DNA of 64,000 nt from JASGDC01 sp047608145. Lineage in GTDB: Bacteria; Actinomycetota; Actinomycetes; Actinomycetales; Micrococcaceae. A program made the translations under genes and the position numbers. Shown here one piece after another: positions 47,320-56,408 of the stretch; within the stretch, counting starts at the first letter, position 1; each line of letters opens with the position of its first letter. The notes under the pieces were generated by a model. The model saw only the letters and a list, made by a program, of their open reading frames with translations, ran no database searches and had not been told where the DNA came from. Location of the stretch: the NCBI GenBank assembly GCA_047608145.1, contig JASGDC010000015.1, positions 62,001 through 126,000 on the forward strand, given 5' to 3'.

Positions 47320-47387
47320 GTAGGGTATACATTTTTTTAGTTTATTTACGAAATTTCGTAAAGATTTAAGAAAAATGTATACCCTAC
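47320..47387. repeat. Dispersed palindromic intergenic repeat, copy 2
   Basis: The arms GTAGGGTATACATTTTT and AAAAATGTATACCCTAC are perfect complements (17 bp), and the centre TTTACGAAATTTCGTAAA is itself an 18-bp palindrome. Close relative of 3493-3550. It lies between the 3' ends of two convergent genes, so it may serve as a two-way terminator here. Confidence 0.8.
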
Positions 47388-47399
47388 GGTTACTAAATC

Positions 47400-47558
47400 T
47401 TAGTTTTCTACGATACGGTAGTTAGACTCACCGCCACCCATGAAAGGTGCGTGTTCTCTGATGTATTCTTCTGCTTCTTCTCTAGTATCGCAAGAGTAAA
47501 TCTCTTTCCACTTAACACCAATGAACTGTGCATACTTCTTTTCTACGATTACTGCCAT
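47400..47558 (-). CDS. Small conserved-looking protein, 52 residues
   Basis: The ATG at 47558 stands behind GAGGAACCTAAA. The protein reads MAVIVEKKYAQFIGVKWKEI and ends GGGESNYRIVEN. Its codon use and composition match the housekeeping genes (many Glu/Lys, no rare patches), unlike the decayed frames nearby. I do not know its function. Confidence 0.65.
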   Translation of the reverse strand: MAVIVEKKYAQFIGVKWKEIYSCDTREEAEEYIREHAPFMGGGESNYRIVEN

Positions 47559-47626
47559 TTTAGGTTCCTCACTCTCGAGAATTTTTATCTTACTTCTAGA
47601 GTAACAGTTAGAAGCGGCAAACCTAG

Positions 47627-50101
47627 TTAGTTTGCCACCACACTAATCAACTTCGGAGCACGATTAATAACTTTTCTAATCGGCTTATCACCAATTGCAC
47701 GCTGTACACTTTCGGCTTCCAAAGCTTGTTTCTCTAGCTCCTCGGCAGTTATGTTAGCTGGGACTTCCATCTTGTGACGTAGTTTACCATTAACCTGTAC
47801 CACTGCTGTTAGAGTTTCCTGAACTAACAAGTCTTCATCAACTTCTGTCCAACTTGCATGAACCACAGACTCTTTATGTCCAAGCTTTTCCCATAAGTCT
47901 TCGGCAGTGTAAGGAGCAACTAGGCTAAGTACTGTCGCGACTACTTCAGTTGCTTCACGCGCTGCAGGGTCTTCGCCGCCACAGCCAGAGTCAATAGCTT
48001 TACGCGTATGGTTAACTAGTTCCATTACTCGTGCCACAATAATATTGAACTTTTGCTGTTCGATAGCTTCTGCAGCTTCTTTCAAAGTTTTGTGTGTAAC
48101 CGCACGAAGTTTCTTATCACCTTTCGAAGCATCAACGCCAGCTTCACTCTTAACATCATCACCTAGACGCCAAGCACGGCCAAGGAACTTAACCGAACTA
48201 TTTGGTGAAACATCTGCCCAGTCAATATCGTCTTCTGGAGGACCGGCGAAAATCATTGATAGACGCACTGCATCTACACCATAATTATTAAGCTGTTCGC
48301 CAAGATCTACACCATTGCCAAGAGATTTACTCATTGCTTTGCCTTGGTTCAATACCTGGCCTTGGTTTAGCAAGTTCTTGAACGGTTCGTCGAAGTTAAG
48401 ATGCCCAAGATCTCGCAATACTTTAGTGACAAAACGACTGTAGAGTAGGTGTAAAATTGCGTGCTCTACTCCACCAACATAGTGATCTACTGGTAACCAG
48501 TGATTAACTTCGTTACTATCGAATGGTTTATCAGCCATGTTTGGGTTGATATAGCGCAAATAATACCATGATGAATCTACGAAAGTATCCATCGTATCGC
48601 CATCAAGGTGAGCTTTGCCACCACACTCTGGACAATCAACATTTGCCCAATCTCCCATGCTGGCTAACGGTGAAATCCCTTTAGGTGCAAGCTGTTCGCC
48701 CTTAACATCATCAGGTAGTTTAACGGGAAGCTGTTCATCTGGAACTGGTACTTCACCACACTTTTCACAATGCACAATCGGAATTGGCGCACCCCAAAAA
48801 CGCTGGCGCGAAATTAACCAATCACGTAGTCGGTAGTTAGTAGTACGTTTACCTAAGCCACGTTCTTCCAATTTTTCAATAGCTTTAGCAATTGCATCTA
48901 GCTTGTTAAGTCCATTTAGGAATTCTGAGTTAACCAAAGTCCCATCATCGGCAGTCGCAACCTTAGTTTTAGCAGGATCTTCTTCCCCACCATCAACCAC
49001 TACTCGTACTGGTAAATCAAACTTGGTAGCAAAATCCAAGTCACGCTGATCGTGTGCTGGTACTGCCATAATGGCACCGGTACCGTAATCAGCAAGCACA
49101 TAGTCAGTAATCCAAACTGGCATCTTTTCCGCAGTAAACGGATGCTTGATATAACGGCCTGAGAAAACACCAGTCTTTTCACGCTCAGTTGATTGACGCT
49201 CGATATCAGAAAGTGCTTTCGTCTTTTCTAGATACTCTTCATAATCTTTTTTCTGACCTTCAGTTACAATTTCAGCTGCTAATTCTGAATCTACTGCAAC
49301 AGCGAAGAAGGTAACCCCAAATAACGTATCTGGACGAGTGGTATAAACCTCAATATCTTTCGGCTCTTTGTCTTCATCTTCTTCAATAGTGAACTTGATA
49401 GTCGCACCTTCAGAACGACCAATCCAGTTACGCTGCATTGAAAGCACTCTATCTGGCCAATGTCCTTCAAGTTCTTTCATATCATCAAGAAGTTCTTCAG
49501 CGTATTCCGTAATCTTGAAATACCACTGGTTTAAGTTTTTCTTAGTAACAGGAGTCCCACAACGTTCACAAGCTCCACCAACTACCTGCTCATTAGCAAG
49601 TACCGTCTGGTCCTTTGGACACCAGTTAACTGGAGACTTTTTACGATATGCTAGACCTTTTTTGTAGAATTGGTTAAAAATCCATTGAGTCCATTTATAG
49701 TATTCGGGATCAGAAGTATGCAAACGACGAGACCAGTCCACCAAAATACCGTAGTGCTTAAAAGACTCTGCCTGAGTGTCAATATTCTTATAAGTCCAAG
49801 TTGCAGGATGTTCATCGTGCTTAATTGCTGCATTCTCTGCTGGCAGGCCAAATGAGTCCCAACCAATTGGATGCACTACCGCATAACCTTGCTGAGTTAA
49901 ATACCTAGCCCAAACATCAGCCATTACGTAGGCTTCAGCATGGCCCATGTGGAGATCCCCTGAAGGATAAGAGAACATATCTACTACATATTTTTTTTCA
50001 CGCTTATCATCATTCGCAACTTTTCCAAGCTGCTGTTTTTCCCAGCGTGGTAGCCATTTACTTTCAATTGATTTGTGATCATATTTTTCTTGAGAACTCA
50101 T
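47627..50101 (-). CDS. leuS: Leucyl-tRNA synthetase
   Basis: Charges tRNA-Leu and edits mischarged products. The 824-residue class I enzyme has the HIGH-like PSGDLHMGHAEAYV, the CP1 editing domain (TTRPDTLFGVTFFAVA), zinc-finger pairs (CPKD, CERCG; CEKCGEV, CPECGG), the DTFVDSSWYYLRY block and the KMSKS-like KAMSKSLGNG. All are intact and in order. Confidence 0.97.
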   Translation of the reverse strand: MSSQEKYDHKSIESKWLPRWEKQQLGKVANDDKREKKYVVDMFSYPSGDLHMGHAEAYVMADVWARYLTQQGYAVVHPIGWDSFGLPAENAAIKHDEHPATWTYKNIDTQAESFKHYGILVDWSRRLHTSDPEYYKWTQWIFNQFYKKGLAYRKKSPVNWCPKDQTVLANEQVVGGACERCGTPVTKKNLNQWYFKITEYAEELLDDMKELEGHWPDRVLSMQRNWIGRSEGATIKFTIEEDEDKEPKDIEVYTTRPDTLFGVTFFAVAVDSELAAEIVTEGQKKDYEEYLEKTKALSDIERQSTEREKTGVFSGRYIKHPFTAEKMPVWITDYVLADYGTGAIMAVPAHDQRDLDFATKFDLPVRVVVDGGEEDPAKTKVATADDGTLVNSEFLNGLNKLDAIAKAIEKLEERGLGKRTTNYRLRDWLISRQRFWGAPIPIVHCEKCGEVPVPDEQLPVKLPDDVKGEQLAPKGISPLASMGDWANVDCPECGGKAHLDGDTMDTFVDSSWYYLRYINPNMADKPFDSNEVNHWLPVDHYVGGVEHAILHLLYSRFVTKVLRDLGHLNFDEPFKNLLNQGQVLNQGKAMSKSLGNGVDLGEQLNNYGVDAVRLSMIFAGPPEDDIDWADVSPNSSVKFLGRAWRLGDDVKSEAGVDASKGDKKLRAVTHKTLKEAAEAIEQQKFNIIVARVMELVNHTRKAIDSGCGGEDPAAREATEVVATVLSLVAPYTAEDLWEKLGHKESVVHASWTEVDEDLLVQETLTAVVQVNGKLRHKMEVPANITAEELEKQALEAESVQRAIGDKPIRKVINRAPKLISVVAN

Positions 50102-50109
50102 AATTCCGA

Positions 50110-51351
50110 TTATAACGCAATAATCAGTATCAAATAAGCCGTATTTACTTCTGATAACCTATTTCTTCTTTGCCTGCTGGGAAGGCAGTTATTAACTGCA
50201 CAATTGCGATAACTACTAGGAAGATTAATGGGTGCACTCCAATTACCTGTTAACTCAGCAAGATAGCCAAATATTATAGGCCCAAAGGTCGCTACTAAAT
50301 AACCAAATGATTGAGCCATTCCCGAAAGTTTAATAGTCCTTTGGTTAGAGCCACCACGTAAGCTAACCAGTGTTAATACCACTGACAAAGTCATTCCAGT
50401 ACCTAGCCCACAAAGCACTGCCCAAATTAAACCATAATTAGGCAAAGCCAAGAATCCAATAGTGCCAATTACCAAAGGTAATGCACACCCTAAAGTCGCA
50501 GGTCTTTTATTGTATGGATTACGCACTAAAAACGGGGTAATCAAGCCACTAACCACATTGCTTATTTGATAAACAGATAAATATAACCCTGCCTCAGCAA
50601 CCGAAAGACCCCGGTCAATTTCTAATGTTGGAATCCAGCTGGATAAAGTAAAGAATATTGCGCTTTGAGTAGCCATTAAAATACTCAAAGCCCAAGCCAT
50701 TGGGCTCTTCCAAACGCTAACTTCGTTCTTATCGATGGCTTCCACAGTAGTTTTATCGACTATTTGTGGTTTTGGAATAGCTCGAGTTATCCATAGACCA
50801 GCTGCAGTTAAGGCTGGAATTGCCCAAAAAGCTAATGAGCCTTGCCAATCAAAATGATTAGCAAGTGGTACTGCTGCAGCTGCTGCAATAGAAGCCGCGA
50901 TACCTATCGAAACAGAATAAAGACTAGTAGCTAAAGAAATGTTATTACGATAATCTTGCTTAACTAAAGTAGGCAATAGTACATTAGCAAAAGCAATCGC
51001 AACACCGAGTATGAAAGTGCCAGTCCATAAACCAACTAACCCAGTATATGAACGAATAAAAATTCCAAGTGCCAAGAACATCATCGAGAGCAAAATAGCT
51101 CGTTCGGTACCAAGATTCTTAGTAAAACGGTGTACAAATGGTGACACAATACCAAATGCCAAAACTGGTAATGCACTTAATAAACCTCGCAGACCTTCAC
51201 CAATTTTCAAGTCTGCACCAATTTGCGGCAATAATGGTCCTACCGAAGTTAACGCTGGCCGTAAATTTAATGCCACCAGATAAGTTAATGCAGAAATTAC
51301 CATAACCCAACGGGTATTAAACTTTAAAACTGCATTATTAATATCTTGCAA
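50110..51351 (-). CDS. MFS transporter of the CynX/NimT type with shifted C-terminus
   Basis: The first 375 residues form a normal 12-helix transporter (LNLRPALTSVGPLLPQIGAD, RWVMVISALTYLVAL). A TTG start is used. Near 50230 the frame leaves the membrane pattern and ends NLPSSYRNCAVNN and so on; one base shift at AATTGGAGTGC would give HPLIFLVVIAIVQLITAFPA and a stop at 50145. So the last helix is lost in this copy. The call of the family is good; function of this copy is doubtful. Confidence 0.8.
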   Translation of the reverse strand: MQDINNAVLKFNTRWVMVISALTYLVALNLRPALTSVGPLLPQIGADLKIGEGLRGLLSALPVLAFGIVSPFVHRFTKNLGTERAILLSMMFLALGIFIRSYTGLVGLWTGTFILGVAIAFANVLLPTLVKQDYRNNISLATSLYSVSIGIAASIAAAAAVPLANHFDWQGSLAFWAIPALTAAGLWITRAIPKPQIVDKTTVEAIDKNEVSVWKSPMAWALSILMATQSAIFFTLSSWIPTLEIDRGLSVAEAGLYLSVYQISNVVSGLITPFLVRNPYNKRPATLGCALPLVIGTIGFLALPNYGLIWAVLCGLGTGMTLSVVLTLVSLRGGSNQRTIKLSGMAQSFGYLVATFGPIIFGYLAELTGNWSAPINLPSSYRNCAVNNCLPSRQRRNRLSEVNTAYLILIIAL

Positions 51352-51395
51352 TTATTGCCTCCACACCACTTAACACTAACGTAATCAAATTAACA

Positions 51396-51884
51396 TCAGT
51401 TTACTAATGAGAATTTAACAATGTCTAGAGTATCAGAGTATTTTAGCCCTGAGTAGTGTGTATCTAGTGCAGCATTTAACTCTGTTAGGTCATTAAAACC
51501 ATCACGAATTGCATCTCTTTCAGATAATTCAGAACGCTTTACCGAATACACCTCAGTAACATTGGCTTGCAGCTTAACAACTTCGCCATTTTCTTTCTCA
51601 AAAAATACCTGACGACATTTTCCACAAGGAGAAATTAGATTACCAGAACTATATACTGCAGCAACAACGGTAATTGAATCATTGGGATATGAAGATGCAT
51701 GATTGGAAAGTGCGGCAATCTAACCACAAGGACCGCCAAGAAAATGATAAGTATTTAAGCCAAGGACAATCTGCCCAAATTCAGTTAAAATCCCAGCAGC
51801 AACTGTATGTTCTTCACCAGAGCTCCACTGTTTAGCATGTTCGGTAGTTTTGCGCACTAACTCATGTAATTTATCATCAAGCAT
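51396..51884 (-). pseudogene. Cytidine deaminase-like protein, stop codon at the catalytic Glu
   Basis: The frame from 51884 reads MLDDKLHELVRKTTEHAKQW, then TVAAGILTEFG, then GGPCG-stop-IAALSNHASS and finally SPCGKCRQVFFE. The C-x-E and PCxxC zinc sites of the deaminase fold are recognisable; the stop TAG (51720-51722) stands exactly where the catalytic Glu (GAG) is expected. The rest is open. It overlaps the SRPBCC gene start region by 8 bp. Confidence 0.8.
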
Positions 51885-52365
51885 GGTTTTCCTTATTTTC
51901 TAAATCTTGTTTAAGTATTTGTAAAGCCCGTTTTAGATACGCCTTCAACATAGGAGAAACGACAAATTTTGCAATAAACTTTGTAACTTGATTATGGCAA
52001 ATAAGTAAGTATGTCCACTTTATCTTAGTTTCATTATCTGAAGTTTTGCTAAATAACCAGATACCGTTGATACCTTTTAATAAAAACCTATTTATACCAG
52101 TAAAGTTAGTTATTTTATATGTAAACGATTGGACAGGATTTACAGTTAATAATTGTTCAGTTGCTTTTGATTTATCTGTGAAGTACACTGTGCGCACTAA
52201 ACCAGGCTTAATCCAACGTTCAGCCTCATCAGTGTGCTCAACACCTGGTAATAATAAATATGGAAGAAAAATGTGAGATAGCTTGACTGGAACAATATAT
52301 TTAAAACATTGCGCAGCTGAAGCTTTTATCTCAATACTAGTATTAACATCTAGTTGATTTTTCAT
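51877..52365 (-). CDS. SRPBCC-fold protein (polyketide cyclase-like)
   Basis: A 162-residue protein with the START/SRPBCC pattern: an N-terminal strand VNTSIEIKASAAQCFKYI, a central region with WIKPGLVRTVYFTD and a C-terminal long helix (SPMLKAYLKRALQILKQDL). Such proteins bind small hydrophobic ligands. It overlaps the dead deaminase gene by 8 bp, so they formed one transcript. The ligand cannot be told. Confidence 0.65.
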   Translation of the reverse strand: MKNQLDVNTSIEIKASAAQCFKYIVPVKLSHIFLPYLLLPGVEHTDEAERWIKPGLVRTVYFTDKSKATEQLLTVNPVQSFTYKITNFTGINRFLLKGINGIWLFSKTSDNETKIKWTYLLICHNQVTKFIAKFVVSPMLKAYLKRALQILKQDLENKENHA

Positions 52366-52499
52366 AAGTATCCTCTTCGTAAACTAATTAGGACAATTTA
52401 ACTTTATGTTACAGGTCTTTCCTGATTGATAATATGAATAATAGCTACCTACCTTAATATAAAAAAGGTACTTATAAATCTATCAGTAAGGATCTTCAA

Positions 52500-52828
52500 A
52501 TGGATATCTACAAGTATTAAAGACCTGTAGGCGAAATAACGGACTTTACTCCTTTAAGAGATGAATTTATAAAAGTTTATGATGAAAAAAGTCATAAACA
52601 AATCGTTAAGTTCTGCATAATGTTAGGAAAGCACCTAATGAATATTACTGACTACCCACCAAATGAAGAAATAGCAGCTGGTTTTGATGCCATACAAAAT
52701 GGATAGTTGGTAAAACAAATTACATTGAAGCAAGAAATTTAAGCTTTGAAATTAGTAGACTTGCAAAGTTTGAAGAAGACCAAATTAAAATAAGATTCTT
52801 TCGTGTTGAATTATTAAAAGCTACTTAA
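52500..52828 (+). pseudogene. Degraded ORF with early stop and frameshift
   Basis: After ATG the frame reads MDIYKY and then a stop, then RPVGEITDFTPLRDEFIKVY and MLGKHLMNITDYPPNEEIAA. A second break near 52705 joins WIVGKTNYIEARNLSFEISR in another frame, to the end LLKAT. With both repaired it would be about 108 residues. It resembles small immunity-like proteins in pattern, but I am not sure of a family. Confidence 0.55.
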
Positions 52829-52831
52829 ATA

Positions 52832-52872
52832 AACCGAACCCCTTACTCAATTTATGAGTAAGGGGTTCGGTT
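52832..52872 (-). terminator. Strong terminator after glpK
   Basis: AACCGAACCCCTTACTCA (52832-52849) pairs perfectly with TGAGTAAGGGGTTCGGTT (52855-52872). It lies between glpK (minus) and the degraded ORF (plus), 24 bp after the glpK stop, and could work both ways. Confidence 0.85.
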
Positions 52873-52896
52873 AATAAACTATTTATTTAAGAACGA

Positions 52897-54453
52897 TTAC
52901 TGTTCGATGACGTCTTCATCTACCCAGTCAAATGTCTTAGTAACGGCTTTCTTCCAGTTACGTAGTAGACGGTCGCGTTCTTTCTCGTCCATCTTTGGTT
53001 CCCAACGCTTGTCTTCAGCCCAGTTAGCTTCAAGCTCACCAAGATCCTTCCAGTAACCAACTGCAAGACCTGCTGCATAAGCTGCACCAAGAGCTGTAGT
53101 CTCAATAATCTCTGGACGGATTACTGGTACACCTAGGATGTCAGCCTGGAACTGCATAAGAGTTTCGTTAACGACCATACCGCCATCAACACGCATTTCC
53201 TTAAGAGGTACACCTGAGTCACTGTTAACAGCGTCAAGTACTTCTGCTGTCTGGAATGCTGTAGATTCTAGAGCTGCACGAGCAATGTGGTTCTTGTTAA
53301 CGTAACGAGTTAGACCAACTAGAGCACCACGAGCATCATCGCGCCAGTATGGAGCGAATAGACCTGAGAATGCTGGTACGAAGTATGCACCACCGTTGTC
53401 ATCTACCTTCTTAGCAAGGTCTTCAATTTCTGGAGCGCTTGCAACAAGACCAATGTTGTCACGTAGCCACTGAACCAAAGAACCAGCAACCGCAATTGAA
53501 CCTTCAAGAGCGTAAGTTGGCTTTTCGTCACCTAGTTTGTAACCAAGAGTAGTAATTAGACCGTTCTTAGACTGTACGATTTCTTCGCCAGTGTTGAAAA
53601 TCAAGAAACAACCAGTACCGTAAGTGTTCTTAGCACCCCCCTTACCGAATGCAGCCTGACCGAAAGTCGCAGCCTGCTGGTCACCAAGAATACCAGCTAC
53701 TGGCACCTCAGTTAGAAGCTGGTGGCTTTCAATTGTGCCATATACTTCTGAAGAAGATTTAATTTCTGGCATCATTGAACGTGGAACATCAAAAATCTCA
53801 AGGATTTCGTCATCCCAGTCAAGAGTTTCAAGATCCATAAATAGAGTACGAGATGCGTTAGTTACGTCTGTAATGTGTACACCGTTAGCTTCAGCACCAC
53901 CAGTTAAGTGCCAAGTTACGAAGCTGTCAGTAGTACCGAAAATTAGGTCGCCCTTTTCAGCTTTTTCACGTGCGCCCTCAACGTTGTCAAGAATCCACTT
54001 AATCTTAGTACCTGAGAAGTATGGGCTTAGCGGTAGACCAGTCTTTTTACGGAAACGATCCATACCGCCGTCTTTAGCAAGTTTTTCAACCATTGGCTGA
54101 GTACGAGTATCTTGCCAAACAATTGCGTTATATACTGGCTCACCAGTGTTCTTATCCCAAACAACTGTAGTTTCACGCTGGTTAGTAATACCAACAGCCT
54201 CGATATTGTGGCGGTTAATATTAGCATCAGAAAGAGCAGTTGCAATTACTTCACGAGTATTCTTCCAAATTTCGTTTGGATTATGTTCTACCCAACCAGC
54301 CTTAGGGAAAATCTGTTCGTGCTCTTTCTGACCTGTAGAAATAATTTTTCCTGAGTGGTCAAAAATGATACAACGAGTACTTGTAGTTCCCTGGTCAATT
54401 GCTGCAATGTACTTCTTTTTGTTTTCTTTAGTTTCAGTCTTCTTGTCAGACAT
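52897..54453 (-). CDS. glpK: Glycerol kinase
   Basis: Phosphorylates glycerol that enters through GlpF. The 518-residue FGGY kinase has AIDQGTTSTRCIIFDH, the GlpK-specific GITNQRETTVVWDKNTG-like block (TNQRETTVVWD), the FGGY signature GLFAPYWRDDARGALVGL and VDGGMVVNETLMQFQADI. It follows glpF on the same strand, separated by a terminator, and ends before a strong hairpin. It is intact and, from its frequent use of common codons, probably well expressed. Confidence 0.96.
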   Translation of the reverse strand: MSDKKTETKENKKKYIAAIDQGTTSTRCIIFDHSGKIISTGQKEHEQIFPKAGWVEHNPNEIWKNTREVIATALSDANINRHNIEAVGITNQRETTVVWDKNTGEPVYNAIVWQDTRTQPMVEKLAKDGGMDRFRKKTGLPLSPYFSGTKIKWILDNVEGAREKAEKGDLIFGTTDSFVTWHLTGGAEANGVHITDVTNASRTLFMDLETLDWDDEILEIFDVPRSMMPEIKSSSEVYGTIESHQLLTEVPVAGILGDQQAATFGQAAFGKGGAKNTYGTGCFLIFNTGEEIVQSKNGLITTLGYKLGDEKPTYALEGSIAVAGSLVQWLRDNIGLVASAPEIEDLAKKVDDNGGAYFVPAFSGLFAPYWRDDARGALVGLTRYVNKNHIARAALESTAFQTAEVLDAVNSDSGVPLKEMRVDGGMVVNETLMQFQADILGVPVIRPEIIETTALGAAYAAGLAVGYWKDLGELEANWAEDKRWEPKMDEKERDRLLRNWKKAVTKTFDWVDEDVIEQ

Positions 54454-54571
54454 ATAAAACCTCTCTGTTTTTAAGTGTTTACCGCTTTGGGCACAATCAC
54501 TATTTTATCAGGATTTAGGCATTTTCGGGGTAATTTTATTTTTTATTATTGTTATCGCTATTTTGGGCAAT

Positions 54572-54595
54572 AAAAAAGGAGAGCCGAAGCTCTCC
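54572..54595 (-). terminator. Rho-independent terminator of glpF
   Basis: GGAGAGC (54578-54584) pairs with GCTCTCC (54589-54595) around CGAA, which is TTCG on the minus strand, a very stable loop, and six T follow on the minus strand. It lies 29 bp after the glpF stop; glpK needs read-through or its own promoter. Confidence 0.85.
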
Positions 54596-54624
54596 AATTT
54601 TATAAATTATCTTATCTCGTTTTC

Positions 54625-55359
54625 CTAGATTAGGTGGAAAACAAGACCTGCTAGAATCGCACCTAGAAGAGGACCTACAACTGGCACCCAAGAGTACTGC
54701 CAGTCTGAGTCGCCCTTACCCTTGATAGGTAGGACAGCGTGTGCGATACGTGGACCAAGGTCACGAGCTGGGTTAATAGCGTAACCAGTAGGACCACCAA
54801 GAGATGCACCAATACCAACTACCACAAATGCTACAGCCAAAGGACCAATTTCAGTAGGTGTCTTACCACTTAGTAGTACCCAAATAACTAGTACGAAAGT
54901 AGCAATTGTCTCTGTTGCTAGGTTCCATCCGAAGTGCTTAGTTTCGTTACGAATTTCTGGACCAGTAGAGAAAACGCCTAGCTTGTTAGCTGCATCTTCT
55001 TCAACATCAAAGTGGTCTTTGTATGCTAACCAACAAACAACTGCACCAATGAAGGCGCCAATCATCTGAGCTACGATGTAGTTAAGAGTGTGTCCGAAAG
55101 TCACAGCGTAACCCGGAACGAATTCTTTCGCTCCACTTACTACCTGACCAATTGTTACAGCAGGGTTTAGTGCACCACCTGATTTAAATGCAGTGTATAC
55201 ACCAATGAATACTGCAATACCCCAACCGAAGTTGATCATTAGAGTACCGCCGCCGAAGCCTTTAGTCTTAGCAAGAATTACGTTAGCTACAACACCACAA
55301 CCCAAAAGAGTCAGCATTGCAGTACCCGCAAGCTCGCTAAAAAAAATAGAGCCGTTCAT
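54625..55359 (-). CDS. glpF: Glycerol facilitator, MIP family
   Basis: An aquaglyceroporin channel. The 244-residue protein has six membrane segments and both NPA half-helices: GGALNPAVTIGQ and GYAINPARDLGPR (the Asp after the second motif marks the glycerol-conducting type). It precedes glpK, giving glycerol uptake and trapping. Confidence 0.95.
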   Translation of the reverse strand: MNGSIFFSELAGTAMLTLLGCGVVANVILAKTKGFGGGTLMINFGWGIAVFIGVYTAFKSGGALNPAVTIGQVVSGAKEFVPGYAVTFGHTLNYIVAQMIGAFIGAVVCWLAYKDHFDVEEDAANKLGVFSTGPEIRNETKHFGWNLATETIATFVLVIWVLLSGKTPTEIGPLAVAFVVVGIGASLGGPTGYAINPARDLGPRIAHAVLPIKGKGDSDWQYSWVPVVGPLLGAILAGLVFHLI

Positions 55360-55508
55360 ATAAAAGAACTCCTATACTTAATTTAATGTTTATTAATTTG
55401 AAATCTTGAAAAGTCACTCAATGTAACTTTATAACTATACCGTTAGTTTTTAATAAAGTAAACGATTTAACGCTCAACCCTCGTGGTTCTCTTGCTAGAA
55501 TAAAAAAT

Positions 55509-56408
55509 ATGGTTGATAATATAACTCCAGGTTTTGATGAAGTATACGAACGCGAAGAATTCCAGCGTACCTTTAAATATCGTGGTAGCAAGACTTATTA
55601 CTGGGATTACCGTGCAGTAAACGCTTTAAAGCGCACTGACCAAACTTTAATTTTTGTGCATGGTTTCCGTGGCGACCATCACGGCTTGATAAAAATTGTT
55701 ACAGAATTACCACAGTATCGTATTATTGTTCCTGACTTACCTGGGTTTGGCATTTCTGCACGCTTACCCGAAGAACAAAATGTCGATGGTTATGTCCATT
55801 ACTTAAATGATTTTATTGATAGTTTAGACTTAGACAAAAAGCCTGTTATTGTAGGGCACTCTTTCGGCTCAGTAGTATCTGCAAAATATGCAGTGGACTA
55901 CCCTGACAAACTTACAAAATTAGTACTGCTTAATCCAATTGCTGAAGCTACAAACAAAGGCATCAAAGGCTTATTTACTAAAGGTTCTGTAGGCCTATTT
56001 AATCTATCAACCAAAGCACCTGAAGTTGTAAGTAATGCCATTATGAAGAATCCAATAATGGTACGTGGCTTAAGCATTTTCATGGCAAAAACTAAAGATA
56101 AGGACCTGCGAAAAGAAATTCATGCCGAACATGATGAGCATTTCAGTTCTTTTACCGATAAAGATGGATTAGTCGAAGCTTTCCGAGCTTCCGTTAATAG
56201 TTCTATTTCTGACTTTGGCTATAAAATTAAAACCCCAACACTATTAGTAGCCGGCGATAAAGATGATATTGCACCATTGCAAACTCAAATATCTTTACAA
56301 TACGCAATCAAAGATTCCCAATTAAAAGTTATTAAAAATGTCGGACACTTAATTCATTATGAAAAATCTGATGAGGCTGCAAAAGTAATTGATACTTTTG
56401 TCAGGTAA
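55509..56408 (+). CDS. Alpha/beta hydrolase
   Basis: A serine hydrolase of the alpha/beta fold. The 299-residue protein shows the oxyanion strand LIFVHGFRGDHHG, the nucleophile elbow GHSFGS, the acid in LLVAGDKDD and the His in VGHLIHYEK. No signal peptide. The gene converges with priA, their stops being adjacent at 56408/56409. The substrate is unknown. Confidence 0.88.
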   Translation: MVDNITPGFDEVYEREEFQRTFKYRGSKTYYWDYRAVNALKRTDQTLIFVHGFRGDHHGLIKIVTELPQYRIIVPDLPGFGISARLPEEQNVDGYVHYLNDFIDSLDLDKKPVIVGHSFGSVVSAKYAVDYPDKLTKLVLLNPIAEATNKGIKGLFTKGSVGLFNLSTKAPEVVSNAIMKNPIMVRGLSIFMAKTKDKDLRKEIHAEHDEHFSSFTDKDGLVEAFRASVNSSISDFGYKIKTPTLLVAGDKDDIAPLQTQISLQYAIKDSQLKVIKNVGHLIHYEKSDEAAKVIDTFVR

